Both the position numbers and the translations under genes were made by a program. Positions 30,890 to 37,200 of a stretch of DNA of 42,009 nucleotides are shown here, one piece after another. The notes beneath the pieces were generated by a model. It saw only the letters and a list, made by a program, of their open reading frames with translations. It was not told where the DNA came from and did no database searches. The stretch spans positions 1 through 42,009 of the forward strand of contig JBFXAN010000045.1 of the NCBI GenBank assembly GCA_050184225.1. Reading direction: 5' to 3'. Numbering within the stretch: position 1 is the first letter of the stretch; every line of letters begins with the position of its first letter. The DNA is from JBFXAN01 sp050184225 (GTDB taxonomy: Bacteria; Chloroflexota; Dehalococcoidia; CAUJGQ01).

Positions 30890-31543
30890 TCAGCCCCCAA
30901 GCGCCAACTGCTGATACACCCGGGCGCTCACTTGCCGCTGCTCGTTCCACGCGCCATACCGCTGCAACTCGGCCCAGAAGACCTCATCGTCGTGCGGCTT
31001 CAGGATGTACTTGGTCTCGCCGAACGTGGGGCTGCTCTCGTTCTCGTCAATCTCCCAGCCGCAATGATTCAGCTCATGGAACACCAGCGCCTCCAACTGC
31101 AGATTCGTCAGCCCCATGTCGCGCACGTGATCGGCCGCGATCCAGATCACGAATTGGCACTGCCCAAAATGCTTGACCAGCCCGGCCGGCTTCACGCACG
31201 TACCCAGCACGGCCTTGCCCTTTGATTTGCCGCCCTTGCGCTTCCACAGGTACGTGACCTCAACCTCTTCCAGAAACTGCAGCTCCGGCCAGCGCGCCAC
31301 CAGCGCATCGCCAATCGTGGTCAATTCCTTGCTGGCCAGGTAGTCATCATCGGCCGGGAACGATTCATCCGGCGGGACATAGGGCCGGTGCGTGGGATTG
31401 CTGGTCACGTGCCCGGAGATCGCGTCCGGCGTGATCGTCGCGGTGTGCCCGTTCGCGTGCACCGTCGCGGTCACGCCATGCTCCTGAAACGCCTCCGTCA
31501 ATGATTCGCGCATCGTGTCGATGATTGCCGTCCTATCGACCAT
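30890..31543 (-). CDS. Putative phage metallopeptidase (HELNH)
   Basis: A 217-residue protein starting at ATG 31543 behind GGAGG. The zinc-peptidase motif is HELNH (residues 156-160) in LQLEALVFHELNHCGWE. It is preceded by strands LGTCVKPAGLVKHFGQCQF and VIWIAADHVRDMGLTN, which matches the phage metallopeptidase domain (PF18894 type). A downstream acidic residue (EIDEN) may be the third ligand. The N-terminal 50 residues form a separate small domain. It is encoded early, and its target is not known. Confidence 0.8.
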   Translation of the reverse strand: MVDRTAIIDTMRESLTEAFQEHGVTATVHANGHTATITPDAISGHVTSNPTHRPYVPPDESFPADDDYLASKELTTIGDALVARWPELQFLEEVEVTYLWKRKGGKSKGKAVLGTCVKPAGLVKHFGQCQFVIWIAADHVRDMGLTNLQLEALVFHELNHCGWEIDENESSPTFGETKYILKPHDDEVFWAELQRYGAWNEQRQVSARVYQQLALGG

Positions 31544-31555
31544 CGAAACCCCCTC

Positions 31556-31684
31556 CTATGGCAGTAGATCGGGAAGACGAAACGGCCACGCGGCCCACAA
31601 CCGTCGCCAGCGGTCCCAGCGGTCCCAGCGGCGTCGCCGGCGCATATGCTGGTTCGCCTGCCGCAAATCCCACGTCAGATTCAC
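31556..31684 (-). CDS. Tiny Trp/Arg-rich protein
   Basis: A 42-residue gene starting at GTG 31684, with AAGGAGG 7 bases upstream and a GTGA overlap with the previous stop. The centre is MRRRRRWDRWDRWRRLWAAW, an amphipathic, strongly basic and Trp-rich stretch that could bind membrane or nucleic acid. Its good ribosome site and coupling support translation. Confidence 0.55.
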   Translation of the reverse strand: MNLTWDLRQANQHMRRRRRWDRWDRWRRLWAAWPFRLPDLLP

Positions 31685-31992
31685 GCCGCACCTCCTTGCG
31701 CCTGCGCCTGGCCCAGGTCGAGTTCGATCACCCGGTAGGCCAGTGTCTTCAGTTCGTGCTGCGACCATCCCCGAGATGTGTCCGCGACACTCTCATCGAT
31801 CGCCATCGCCAGTAGCCGATCCACGGTGCGCGAAGCCGTCCAGCCCAGCGTGCCGGCCAGCGCCTCCACCGCGCGCCAAACGTCGTAACTCAGGTAGAGG
31901 GAGTGGTTGTCACCCTGCCGTCCGTGCTGGCCCCGGCCGCTGCGCCGCTGCTGCACGACCGCACCACCGGCGCGGGGTTTCGGGGTCGTCAT
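31681..31992 (-). CDS. Ribbon-helix-helix-like protein, first gene of the leftward early operon
   Basis: A 103-residue protein starting at ATG 31992 behind GGAGG. After a basic disordered N-terminus (RRSGRGQHGRQGDN) comes SLYLSYDVWRAVEALAGTLG and WTASRTVDRLLAMAIDE, a strand-helix-helix pattern resembling CopG/Arc-type proteins. It is the first gene behind the early leftward promoter (32049-32077) and its three operators, in the place of a Cro-like or antirepressor function. Confidence 0.55.
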   Translation of the reverse strand: MTTPKPRAGGAVVQQRRSGRGQHGRQGDNHSLYLSYDVWRAVEALAGTLGWTASRTVDRLLAMAIDESVADTSRGWSQHELKTLAYRVIELDLGQAQAQGGAA

Positions 31993-32005
31993 CAGCGCCT
32001 CCTGC

Positions 32006-32052
32006 TCGATACAAACGCGCTAGCCGATATATGGCTATCCACAAATGAACTA
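32006..32052. promoter_or_regulatory. Three overlapping operator-like sites in 15-bp phase (sites H1, H3, H2)
   Basis: Sites begin at 32006 (TCGAT-ACAAACG-CGCTA), 32021 (TAGCC-GATATAT-GGCTA, perfect dyad) and 32036 (TATCC-ACAAATG-AACTA). They are exactly 15 bp apart and each overlaps the next by 2 bp. They lie between the divergent early gene (31992) and the XRE repressor gene (32130) and cover the -10 and start of the leftward promoter. Confidence 0.75.
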
Positions 32053-32077
32053 TACGGGCTAAACCGGCGTTATGCAA
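32049..32077 (-). promoter_or_regulatory. Early leftward sigma70 promoter TTGCAT-N17-TATAGT
   Basis: The minus strand -35 TTGCAT is at 32072-32077, the spacer is 17 bp and the -10 TATAGT is at 32049-32054. Transcription would start near 32042, inside operator H2, and run into the 31992 gene and the early operon. Confidence 0.8.
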
Positions 32078-32129
32078 TAGACTATGCGTGACCATCGCGC
32101 CGCGCGGTGGGCCAGTGAGAGGAGCGGAG

Positions 32130-32639
32130 ATGATCGGAGATCAGGAGCGCACGGCACCGGGCGACAACGGCCGCGCACGGTTCCGCTACAGCTACAAGGT
32201 GCCGCCGCCCGAGGGCTCGGTGGGGGAGGCGCTGCGCCGGGACCGCGAGGCCAAGGGCTGGACCCAGGCCGAGGTGGTGGCCAACTTCGACTACCACCAG
32301 ACCAAGCTCAGCCAGTACGAGCGCGGCGAGATCAAGCAGCCGCCAGGGGACCGCCTGATCGCGCTGGCGCGCCTCTACGGCCGCCCCGACAGCTACTACC
32401 TCGACCTCGCCGGCTACCCCGGCACCGCCCGCCTCGCCGACTGGCGCAAGCGCATCTCCGGCGCCGTGGTGGTGGAGCAGCCGCGCCCCGGCCTGCAGCA
32501 GATCATTGACGACCTCTGCGTGCTGCAGGACCCGATCTTCCAGCGCGTGGCCCAGATCGCGCGCCAGACGGCGATCTGGCAGGAAGAACGCGACAGCGAC
32601 CCGCACACCATGCCGGCCGCCATCCGCGACACCGCCTGA
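32130..32639 (+). CDS. XRE-family regulator, probable phage repressor
   Basis: A 169-residue protein starting at ATG 32130 behind GAGGAG; an in-frame ATG at 32088 lacks a site. The helix-turn-helix covers residues about 31-85: VGEALRRDREAKGWTQAEVV, HQTKLSQYERGEIKQP, GDRLIALARLYG. The C-terminal 75 residues are helical, with no LexA/CI-type peptidase dyad, so inactivation would not be by RecA-stimulated cleavage. The gene is divergent from the early operon. It is flanked by four copies of the repeated operator (three before, one after), the arrangement of an immunity region. That it binds this operator is inference. Confidence 0.8.
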   Translation: MIGDQERTAPGDNGRARFRYSYKVPPPEGSVGEALRRDREAKGWTQAEVVANFDYHQTKLSQYERGEIKQPPGDRLIALARLYGRPDSYYLDLAGYPGTARLADWRKRISGAVVVEQPRPGLQQIIDDLCVLQDPIFQRVAQIARQTAIWQEERDSDPHTMPAAIRDTA

Positions 32640-32681
32640 ATCCCGACCCGCGCCGGCTCAGCCGCGCGCGGCCCACACCGA

Positions 32682-32698
32682 TAGATACAAACAGGCTA
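32682..32698 (+). promoter_or_regulatory. Operator-like 17-mer, site G
   Basis: TAGAT-ACAAACA-GGCTA lies directly downstream of the repressor gene and upstream of the 32710 promoter. The motif starts (A of ATAG at 32681) exactly 29 bp before the TTG of the -35, the same distance as at site C. Confidence 0.7.
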
Positions 32699-32709
32699 GC
32701 CCGTTCGTG

Positions 32710-32738
32710 TTGCGTGTCCCGGTCTTGTTTGCTACGCT
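32710..32738 (+). promoter_or_regulatory. Promoter TTGCGT-N17-TACGCT
   Basis: The -35 TTGCGT (32710-32715), 17-bp spacer and -10 TACGCT (32733-32738) would give a transcript starting near 32745 and reading the 32789 gene. Confidence 0.65.
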
Positions 32739-32788
32739 GCCCGCGAACGATTCAGCGCTGAATCAGCGTCGTCACAGGAGCGAGCCGC

Positions 32789-33124
32789 ATGCAACCCTCC
32801 AGCGACCCCGTATCTCGTGGCCATCTCGCCCGCGTCCCGGACCGGCACGCCATCCGCGCCGAGGTGTTGCTCAACGATCCGGCGCTGCCCGCCATCATCG
32901 GCGGCTCCATCGCGGTCGAGCAGCACGGCGAGACCCTGCGCTTCCTCATCGCCGGCACGCACGGCTCCCAAATCCTGCACATCACCCCCTCGGAATCGTT
33001 CCGCGCCGCCTCGGACCGCATCCACGCCGCCCTGGTCGCGGTCTCCACGCGGGCGGCATATCCCGAAATAGCTCCCTCAGAATCTGAACTGGCGGCCCGC
33101 GATTCCCGAACCTACGGATCGTAG
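32789..33124 (+). CDS. Hypothetical protein behind an operator-controlled promoter
   Basis: A 111-residue protein starting at ATG 32789 with AGGAG about 10 bases upstream. It has a central strand pair (AIIGGSIAVEQHGETLRFLI) and IAGTHGSQILHITPSESFRA, then a helix (SDRIHAALVAVSTRAAY) and a polar tail. No family is recognised. Because it is next to the repressor and has its own operator and promoter, a role in the lysis-lysogeny decision or in host interaction is conceivable. Confidence 0.65.
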   Translation: MQPSSDPVSRGHLARVPDRHAIRAEVLLNDPALPAIIGGSIAVEQHGETLRFLIAGTHGSQILHITPSESFRAASDRIHAALVAVSTRAAYPEIAPSESELAARDSRTYGS

Positions 33125-33493
33125 GGGAGAGGTGCGGTTGACCCCATACCCCAAGGGATATGTCTCGCTTGACCGCGAATGCGTCATTGTGCCGATCGTG
33201 CGCCAATTGTCAACAGATCGTGAAATAGGACGCAGTGACGCCAAATCTCACCTATTGCGGATGTGATTCATTATCCGCAAGCTTTATGGTGACTTGGTGA
33301 GATTGTGTGCGCTGGGCGGGTGTTGCTCTCGAAACGCCCTGCCCGCGCGCGCCGTTTCGCCCGCGTTGATGCGGATCGTGGGATCAGTTTAGAACGTGTG
33401 TGCTAATTTGCAAGGGGCAAGAAAATGGGCCAGCTATCCGGTTGCCCGGAAGACCCCCGTGGGGTCTTGTCACTGGCCCCTGCACCACCGCCA
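33125..33493. other. Non-coding region with nested inverted repeats (origin, attachment site or terminator candidate)
   Basis: 369 bp without a gene, AT-richer than the phage average in 33200-33310. Exact inverted pairs: AATAGG/CCTATT (33224-33229, 33251-33256), AATCTCACC/GGTGAGATT (33244-33252, 33296-33304), TTGCGGAT/ATCCGCAA (33255-33262, 33273-33280) and CGAAACG/CGTTTCG (33330-33336, 33353-33359). It lies between convergent genes, right of the repressor region. Confidence 0.6.
33427..33479. terminator. Compound hairpin between convergent genes
   Basis: An inner stem AAGACCCC-CGT-GGGGTCTT (33450-33468) sits inside an outer pair GGGCCAG/CTGGCCC (33427-33433, 33473-33479). It lies 15 bases after the stop of the leftward 33494 gene. 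No T tract is seen, so it may be a structured RNA or a rho-assisted end. Confidence 0.45.
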
Positions 33494-33994
33494 TTATCCG
33501 GTACGCGACGGCAACTCCACCACCTTGGCCGTCACGCTCACCCCCGGCAGCATCGGCGGCATCTGCCCGGTCTCGTAGGCGATTGCCACCTGCGGCAGCG
33601 TCGCCTCGGCCACGGTGCGCCCATCGGGCAGCAGGATATCCGCCATGAACTCTCTTTCAATGGTAGAGATCCCATCGTCGATCAGCGCCAGTTTCGCCTT
33701 GATGCCGTTAGCCAGGCTGCGCCACCGCTGCCGACAGGCCTGCTCCCAGTCCTTCTCGATCGCCGACTCAACCCGCACGCGGCCGCGGCTGTCCATGCGG
33801 AACTGCGCCCGGTCCGGCAGCATCATCCGCATCACCACCCGCAGCCGCTTGATCTCGAACTGGATCGCCACCTCGCCCGATTGGTGCGCGTAGTACGCAA
33901 ACGCGGTGGCACCAAACCGCTGCAGCGTGCGCTCGATCTCATCACGGGACCGCGAAACCGGCACATCCGTCTTGGCCGCATACTCGCCGGGCAT
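33494..33994 (-). CDS. Conserved phage hypothetical protein
   Basis: A 166-residue protein starting at ATG 33994 behind AGGAGG. The N-terminal pattern AAKTDVPVSRSRDEIERTLQ, RFGATAFAYYAHQSGEVAIQ and FEIKRLRVVMRMMLP belongs to a protein type seen in many phages of high-GC hosts. The helix CRQRWRSLANGIKAKLALID and GISTIEREFMADILLPDGRT complete the typical order. Biochemical function is unknown. It is a single leftward gene among rightward ones, divergent from the MerR-like gene. Confidence 0.75.
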   Translation of the reverse strand: MPGEYAAKTDVPVSRSRDEIERTLQRFGATAFAYYAHQSGEVAIQFEIKRLRVVMRMMLPDRAQFRMDSRGRVRVESAIEKDWEQACRQRWRSLANGIKAKLALIDDGISTIEREFMADILLPDGRTVAEATLPQVAIAYETGQMPPMLPGVSVTAKVVELPSRTG

Positions 33995-34083
33995 CGTTTC
34001 CTCCTGGTGGGCGTGTCGCCGAATGACGCACCACCATGATACGATGCGCCCACGGAATCGCCCACGCACCGCCCAGGAGCGCC

Positions 34084-34740
34084 ATGCACCGTCCCAAAGA
34101 GGTCACGAGCCGCCTCGGCATCAGCAGCACCACGCTGCGCCGCTGGGCCGCTACGTTCGCTGACTACCTCAGCCCCACGGCCGGCGTGGCCATCGCCGAA
34201 ACCGGTGGGCACGCGCAACGCCGCTACACCGATGCCGACGTCGCCCTGCTGGCGGCGATCAAGCGCGAGCTCGATGGCGGGCGCACGGTCGACGAAACCC
34301 TGGTCCGCCTCCAGCGCGGCGACCTCCGGCCCGACCCCGTTGTCGCAGACCACGACAACACGCCGGAACAGCCAGAAATCGCCCAACGCGCGTCCATTGA
34401 ACCGCCCATAGGCGATTCCGACGCCGCGCTGGCCCTGGTGGGCGGTTCCGATGCAGCGCAGATGCAGGCCGCGATCCTGGCCCTCATCGACTCCGCGCCC
34501 ACGATCACCGATGCGCTGGCCCAGGTCACGGCCACCACGTGCGCCCTGCAGGAGACGACGGAGGCCCAGCAGGCATTACTGGCCGAGTTGCGCGCCGAAC
34601 GGGCATCGCTCGAGGCCGCGCGGGCCGAGCTACAGGCGATCCGGGATAGCCCATTGGTCCCAAATATCGACCATGAAACACCCACACCGCCCCTGACATG
34701 GGGTCAGCGGGTCAAACGGTTATTGAGCGGGGAGGCATGA
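34084..34740 (+). CDS. MerR-like helix-turn-helix protein with coiled coil
   Basis: A 218-residue protein starting at ATG 34084 behind AGGAG. The N-terminal 75 residues are a MerR-type winged helix: RPKEVTSRLGISSTTLRRWA, then QRRYTDADVALLAAIKRELD, DGGRTVDETLVRLQRGDL. The following 60 residues are linker, then a coiled coil (QALLAELRAERASLEAARAE) and a basic end. Such proteins serve as transcription factors or as partition/segregation DNA-binding proteins. The gene has its own downstream hairpin. Confidence 0.8.
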   Translation: MHRPKEVTSRLGISSTTLRRWAATFADYLSPTAGVAIAETGGHAQRRYTDADVALLAAIKRELDGGRTVDETLVRLQRGDLRPDPVVADHDNTPEQPEIAQRASIEPPIGDSDAALALVGGSDAAQMQAAILALIDSAPTITDALAQVTATTCALQETTEAQQALLAELRAERASLEAARAELQAIRDSPLVPNIDHETPTPPLTWGQRVKRLLSGEA

Positions 34741-34765
34741 CCGGCTAGTATCGCCAGGACAAACA

Positions 34766-34793
34766 GAACGAGCGCCCTGGCAGGCGCCCGTTC
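34766..34793 (+). terminator. Hairpin after the MerR-like gene
   Basis: GAACG-a-GCGCC pairs with GGCGC-c-CGTTC (11 positions, one mismatch, 6-base loop). It is followed by ATGGGTTT. The T tract is short, so termination strength is uncertain. Confidence 0.5.
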
Positions 34794-34861
34794 ATGGGTT
34801 TCACTCTTGACGCTTTGGAAACCCCAGCGGTAGCGGTCTCAACACCCGTATCGTAGGGGAT

Positions 34862-34891
34862 CACCTCCAGCCCGTCAAGGGTTTGGAGGTG
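34862..34891 (+). promoter_or_regulatory. Hairpin hiding the ribosome site of the 34896 gene
   Basis: CACCTCCA (34862-34869) and TGGAGGTG (34884-34891) are perfectly complementary with a 14-base loop. GGAGG is the Shine-Dalgarno for the GTG at 34896, so initiation should need the stem to melt or be bound. 34741-34861 otherwise contains only a terminator-like hairpin and a lone TTGACG. Confidence 0.6.
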
Positions 34892-34895
34892 TTGT

Positions 34896-35531
34896 GTGTC
34901 TGATTACGATGTGATGCGCCGCCTGTTGACCGCGCCACCGATCGCGTTTCACCGCGAGCTCGCGGTCGCGCTGGGTGGCGTCTACGAAGCGCTCATGTTC
35001 CAGCAGCTCGCCTACTGGTCCGACAAGGGCAGCGATCCCGATGGCTGGATCTATAAGACCACCGAGGAACTGCGGCAAGAAACCACCATCAACCGCTACC
35101 AGCAGGACAAGGCCCGCGCCAACCTGGTGAGGCTGGGTGTGATCCAGGCCAAACGCCGCGGTCTCCCAGCCCGCATGCACTACCTGATCGAGTGGGATGC
35201 GCTCTACCGGCTACTCGCCAATCCAGTTTGCCCACCGTCGACAAACTCTCCGCCGACCGCCAGCGCACCAGTTTGCTCACCCTCGACAAACTTGTCTGCC
35301 GACCCTGAGCACGCATTAATAGGAACAGAGAATACGTCAAAGACTACGCAGAGAACCGGCAGATCGGCGCTGCGTCAGGACACAAATACGCAGAAGACTA
35401 TTCGTGTCCAGACGAAAGAACCGCCGGCGACGGCACCCGACCCGCGCGCCATGACCCCTGAGCAACGCCTCGCCCACTTCGAGCAACAGGCCGCGGTGGA
35501 GCGCCGCCTGCGGGCCGCCAGTGGCCGCTGA
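34896..35531 (+). CDS. Winged-helix replication-type protein
   Basis: A 211-residue protein starting at GTG 34896 (GGAGGTG site). Residues 1-110 match the replication-initiator or replisome-organiser N-domain: RELAVALGGVYEALMFQQLA, YWSDKGSDPDGWIYKTTEEL, TTINRYQQDKARANLVRLGV and MHYLIEWDALYRLLA. The rest is a disordered Ser/Thr/Pro linker and a short basic helix (QQAAVERRLRAASGR). It may initiate replication nearby or load proteins. It is distinct from the O-like gene at 26357-27316. Confidence 0.75.
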   Translation: MSDYDVMRRLLTAPPIAFHRELAVALGGVYEALMFQQLAYWSDKGSDPDGWIYKTTEELRQETTINRYQQDKARANLVRLGVIQAKRRGLPARMHYLIEWDALYRLLANPVCPPSTNSPPTASAPVCSPSTNLSADPEHALIGTENTSKTTQRTGRSALRQDTNTQKTIRVQTKEPPATAPDPRAMTPEQRLAHFEQQAAVERRLRAASGR

Positions 35532-35534
35532 CAC

Positions 35535-35569
35535 AAAAAGAACGTCCACCAGTGGCATGGTGGACGTTC
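35535..35569 (-). terminator. Strong leftward intrinsic terminator
   Basis: A perfect 12-bp stem (35540-35551 with 35558-35569, loop GTGGCA) is followed on the minus strand by CTTTTTG. The T tract is present only for leftward transcription, although no leftward protein gene lies upstream. Confidence 0.8.
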
Positions 35570-35650
35570 CGTGCTGGAAGGTCACGCCAATGACCTGCCA
35601 ACGATGACTCGCTAGAGGAACAGTCGAGGTGCGCCGAACCTTTCTGAGTC
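35535..35650 (-). ncRNA. Candidate leftward small RNA
   Basis: A leftward promoter candidate (TTTGTG at 35679-35684, 16-bp spacer, TATATT at 35657-35662) would start a transcript near 35650 that ends at the strong leftward terminator, about 115 bases. No good open reading frame is seen. The -35 lies inside operator site C. Confidence 0.35.
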
Positions 35651-35674
35651 TCTAGCAATATACCACGCGCCCAA

Positions 35675-35691
35675 TAGCCACAAACAATCTA
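35675..35691 (+). promoter_or_regulatory. Operator-like 17-mer, site C
   Basis: TAGCC-ACAAACA-ATCTA lies directly upstream of the strong rightward promoter and overlaps the -35 of a possible leftward promoter. It has the same distance to the -35 as site G. Confidence 0.7.
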
Positions 35692-35702
35692 GTCCGTAGG
35701 TG

Positions 35703-35731
35703 TTGACAAACCGGCTTGCCATTGGTAAGAT
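35703..35731 (+). promoter_or_regulatory. Strong sigma70 promoter TTGACA-N17-TAAGAT
   Basis: The -35 is a perfect TTGACA (35703-35708), the spacer is 17 bp and the -10 is TAAGAT (35726-35731). Transcription would start near 35738 and drive the run of small rightward genes to 38943. Confidence 0.88.
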
Positions 35732-35763
35732 AGGGGCATAGGACATTGAACGAAGGGAGGGCG

Positions 35764-35781
35764 ATGCAGGAACACCAATGA
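35764..35781 (+). CDS. Possible 5-residue leader peptide MQEHQ
   Basis: ATG 35764 has an excellent AAGGGAGG site but reads only five codons to TGA at 35781. An ATG at 35778 overlaps this stop. Shortly downstream, GGGCCGACGT and ACGTCAGCCC can pair around a 7-base loop (35796-35823). Together this could be a translated leader that affects expression of the operon. Confidence 0.3.
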   Translation: MQEHQ

Positions 35782-35871
35782 AACGAGGGCCGACGTCTGC
35801 TACACGTCAGCCCCCAACATCACCCCGGCCTAACGAGATGAACGCCACTAGTGTGGCAGGAGAACCCCGAA

Positions 35872-36342
35872 ATGGCAACCGCAACAGCCGCCACCCTCAC
35901 CGAATCCCCCGCCCGCTGGCATGCCGCCAGTCTCCGTGCCGTCAATCAAGACATCCAGATCACGCAAGGCCCCTCGGGACAGTGGTGGGCCAGCAGCGGC
36001 ACCCGCCGCAACGTGCGATACATGCTGGACGTGCAGGGCAACATCGCGGTCAAGTGCGGTTGCCCCGCTGGCCGCAACGATGATGCGGTCTGCAAGCATC
36101 GCGCCGCCTTCTATCACCACATCGGCAGCACGATCGAAGCCCCGGCATTCGAGGCCAAGCCCGAGGCGATCGATCCCCAGGCCGCGCTGGAAGTCGCCCG
36201 CCTCACCTACCAGCCCGCCGAGACCCGCCCCTGCCCCCGCTGCAACGGCTGTGGCGTGGTCGATAACGACTACCTGATGCAGTACGACCCCTGCCCCCGC
36301 TGCGGCGGTGAGCGGCGGATCGCGGTCGTGCACCAGGTCTAA
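35872..36342 (+). CDS. SWIM zinc-finger protein with a second zinc module
   Basis: A 156-residue protein starting at ATG 35872 with AGGAG upstream. The SWIM motif is C62-x-C64-x9-C74-x-H76, in NIAVKCGCPAG then DAVCKHRAAFYHH, a zinc site used for DNA or protein binding. The C-terminus has CPRCNGCG (121-128) and CPRCGG (141-146), a DnaJ-like cysteine-rich fold. It is the first sizeable gene behind the strong promoter, so it is expressed early and highly. Direct role is unknown. Confidence 0.8.
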   Translation: MATATAATLTESPARWHAASLRAVNQDIQITQGPSGQWWASSGTRRNVRYMLDVQGNIAVKCGCPAGRNDDAVCKHRAAFYHHIGSTIEAPAFEAKPEAIDPQAALEVARLTYQPAETRPCPRCNGCGVVDNDYLMQYDPCPRCGGERRIAVVHQV

Positions 36343-36394
36343 CGATCAGTGGGCGGGCTCGCCCCCCGCCCCACCCGAAGCACAGGAGCACACA

Positions 36395-36574
36395 ATGAAT
36401 GATCGCTATGAAGTCCACGCCGACACGGAGGACGGTTACACGATCGGCTACAGCGTTTGGGACACCCAGGAGCAGCGGTGCGTTGAGCGGCGCTGGGCAG
36501 GAGCCGGCATCAACCCCGGAGGCTGGACCCGGGAGCAGGCCGAGGCATACGCCGCAAACCTCAACACTCAGTAG
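36395..36574 (+). CDS. Hypothetical 59-residue protein
   Basis: It starts at ATG 36395 behind AGGAG. The sequence MNDRYEVHADTEDGYTIGYS, VWDTQEQRCVERRWAGAGIN, REQAEAYAANLN is a small strand-strand-helix protein, acidic at the start and end. This kind of tiny protein is frequent in phage early operons. No family is recognised. Confidence 0.7.
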   Translation: MNDRYEVHADTEDGYTIGYSVWDTQEQRCVERRWAGAGINPGGWTREQAEAYAANLNTQ

Positions 36575-36600
36575 CCGCAATCACCCCCCAGGAGCCACCC

Positions 36601-37128
36601 ATGACCACGCGGACCTATACCATCGTCCACATCCCCGACAACACGCCCGAGCTGAGCCCGGACGCGCTGGGCCAGCACGTCACGATCCGCACGAATGACG
36701 ATGCCATCTGCCCCCGATGCGGCGAACTATGCGGCGCGCTGTTCAGCGGCATGTGCATGTTCTGCCTCCATGAGAACGACGGCCTCGCACCCTGCACCGG
36801 AGGCTGCGGCGAGCTGGCGCCCGAGCCCGAGGCCGGTGACCCCTGGTGCGATGACTGCCTCGCGGCCACGCAACCCGCCGACGACCGGCACTACCAGCCC
36901 GCGCCCTCATCACTGGCCCGCGACATCGCGGCGCTGCCGGACGCGGCCTATCACACGTTCTGGGGTCGCCTGCTGCACGAGTATCTGAGCGATCCCCCGG
37001 CCCCGCACGACGCGGAAGCCCTGCAGGATGCCGTCGAGGCCTTCGCCCAGGACCACACCACCCTTCGCCCCCTCCCGTCCCTCGCGCCAACCGGCACGAC
37101 CGCGCCACCCACGCGGCTCGCCGGGTAG
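36601..37128 (+). CDS. Zinc-ribbon-rich hypothetical protein
   Basis: A 175-residue protein starting at ATG 36601 behind AGGAG. Residues about 36-85 carry four cysteine pairs or near pairs: CPRCGELCGAL, CMFC, CTGGCGE and WCDDC, enough for two zinc sites. The C-terminal half is helical (DIAALPDAAYHTFWGRLLHE, EALQDAVEAFAQDHTTLRPL). It is probably a host-takeover or regulatory adaptor; this is inference from size and position only. Confidence 0.7.
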   Translation: MTTRTYTIVHIPDNTPELSPDALGQHVTIRTNDDAICPRCGELCGALFSGMCMFCLHENDGLAPCTGGCGELAPEPEAGDPWCDDCLAATQPADDRHYQPAPSSLARDIAALPDAAYHTFWGRLLHEYLSDPPAPHDAEALQDAVEAFAQDHTTLRPLPSLAPTGTTAPPTRLAG

Positions 37129-37200
37129 GCCATTGCCTCGCTGGTTCCGGGGCGGCGCCCTTGTCGCCCCGGCGCTGGCACGATCAGGAAGGAGATCACG

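Noticed and set aside
30885..35820. A 16-base identical sequence at 30886-30901 and near 35804-35819
   Set aside because: One match of this length is not surprising in 42 kb; contexts differ and no structure is shared.
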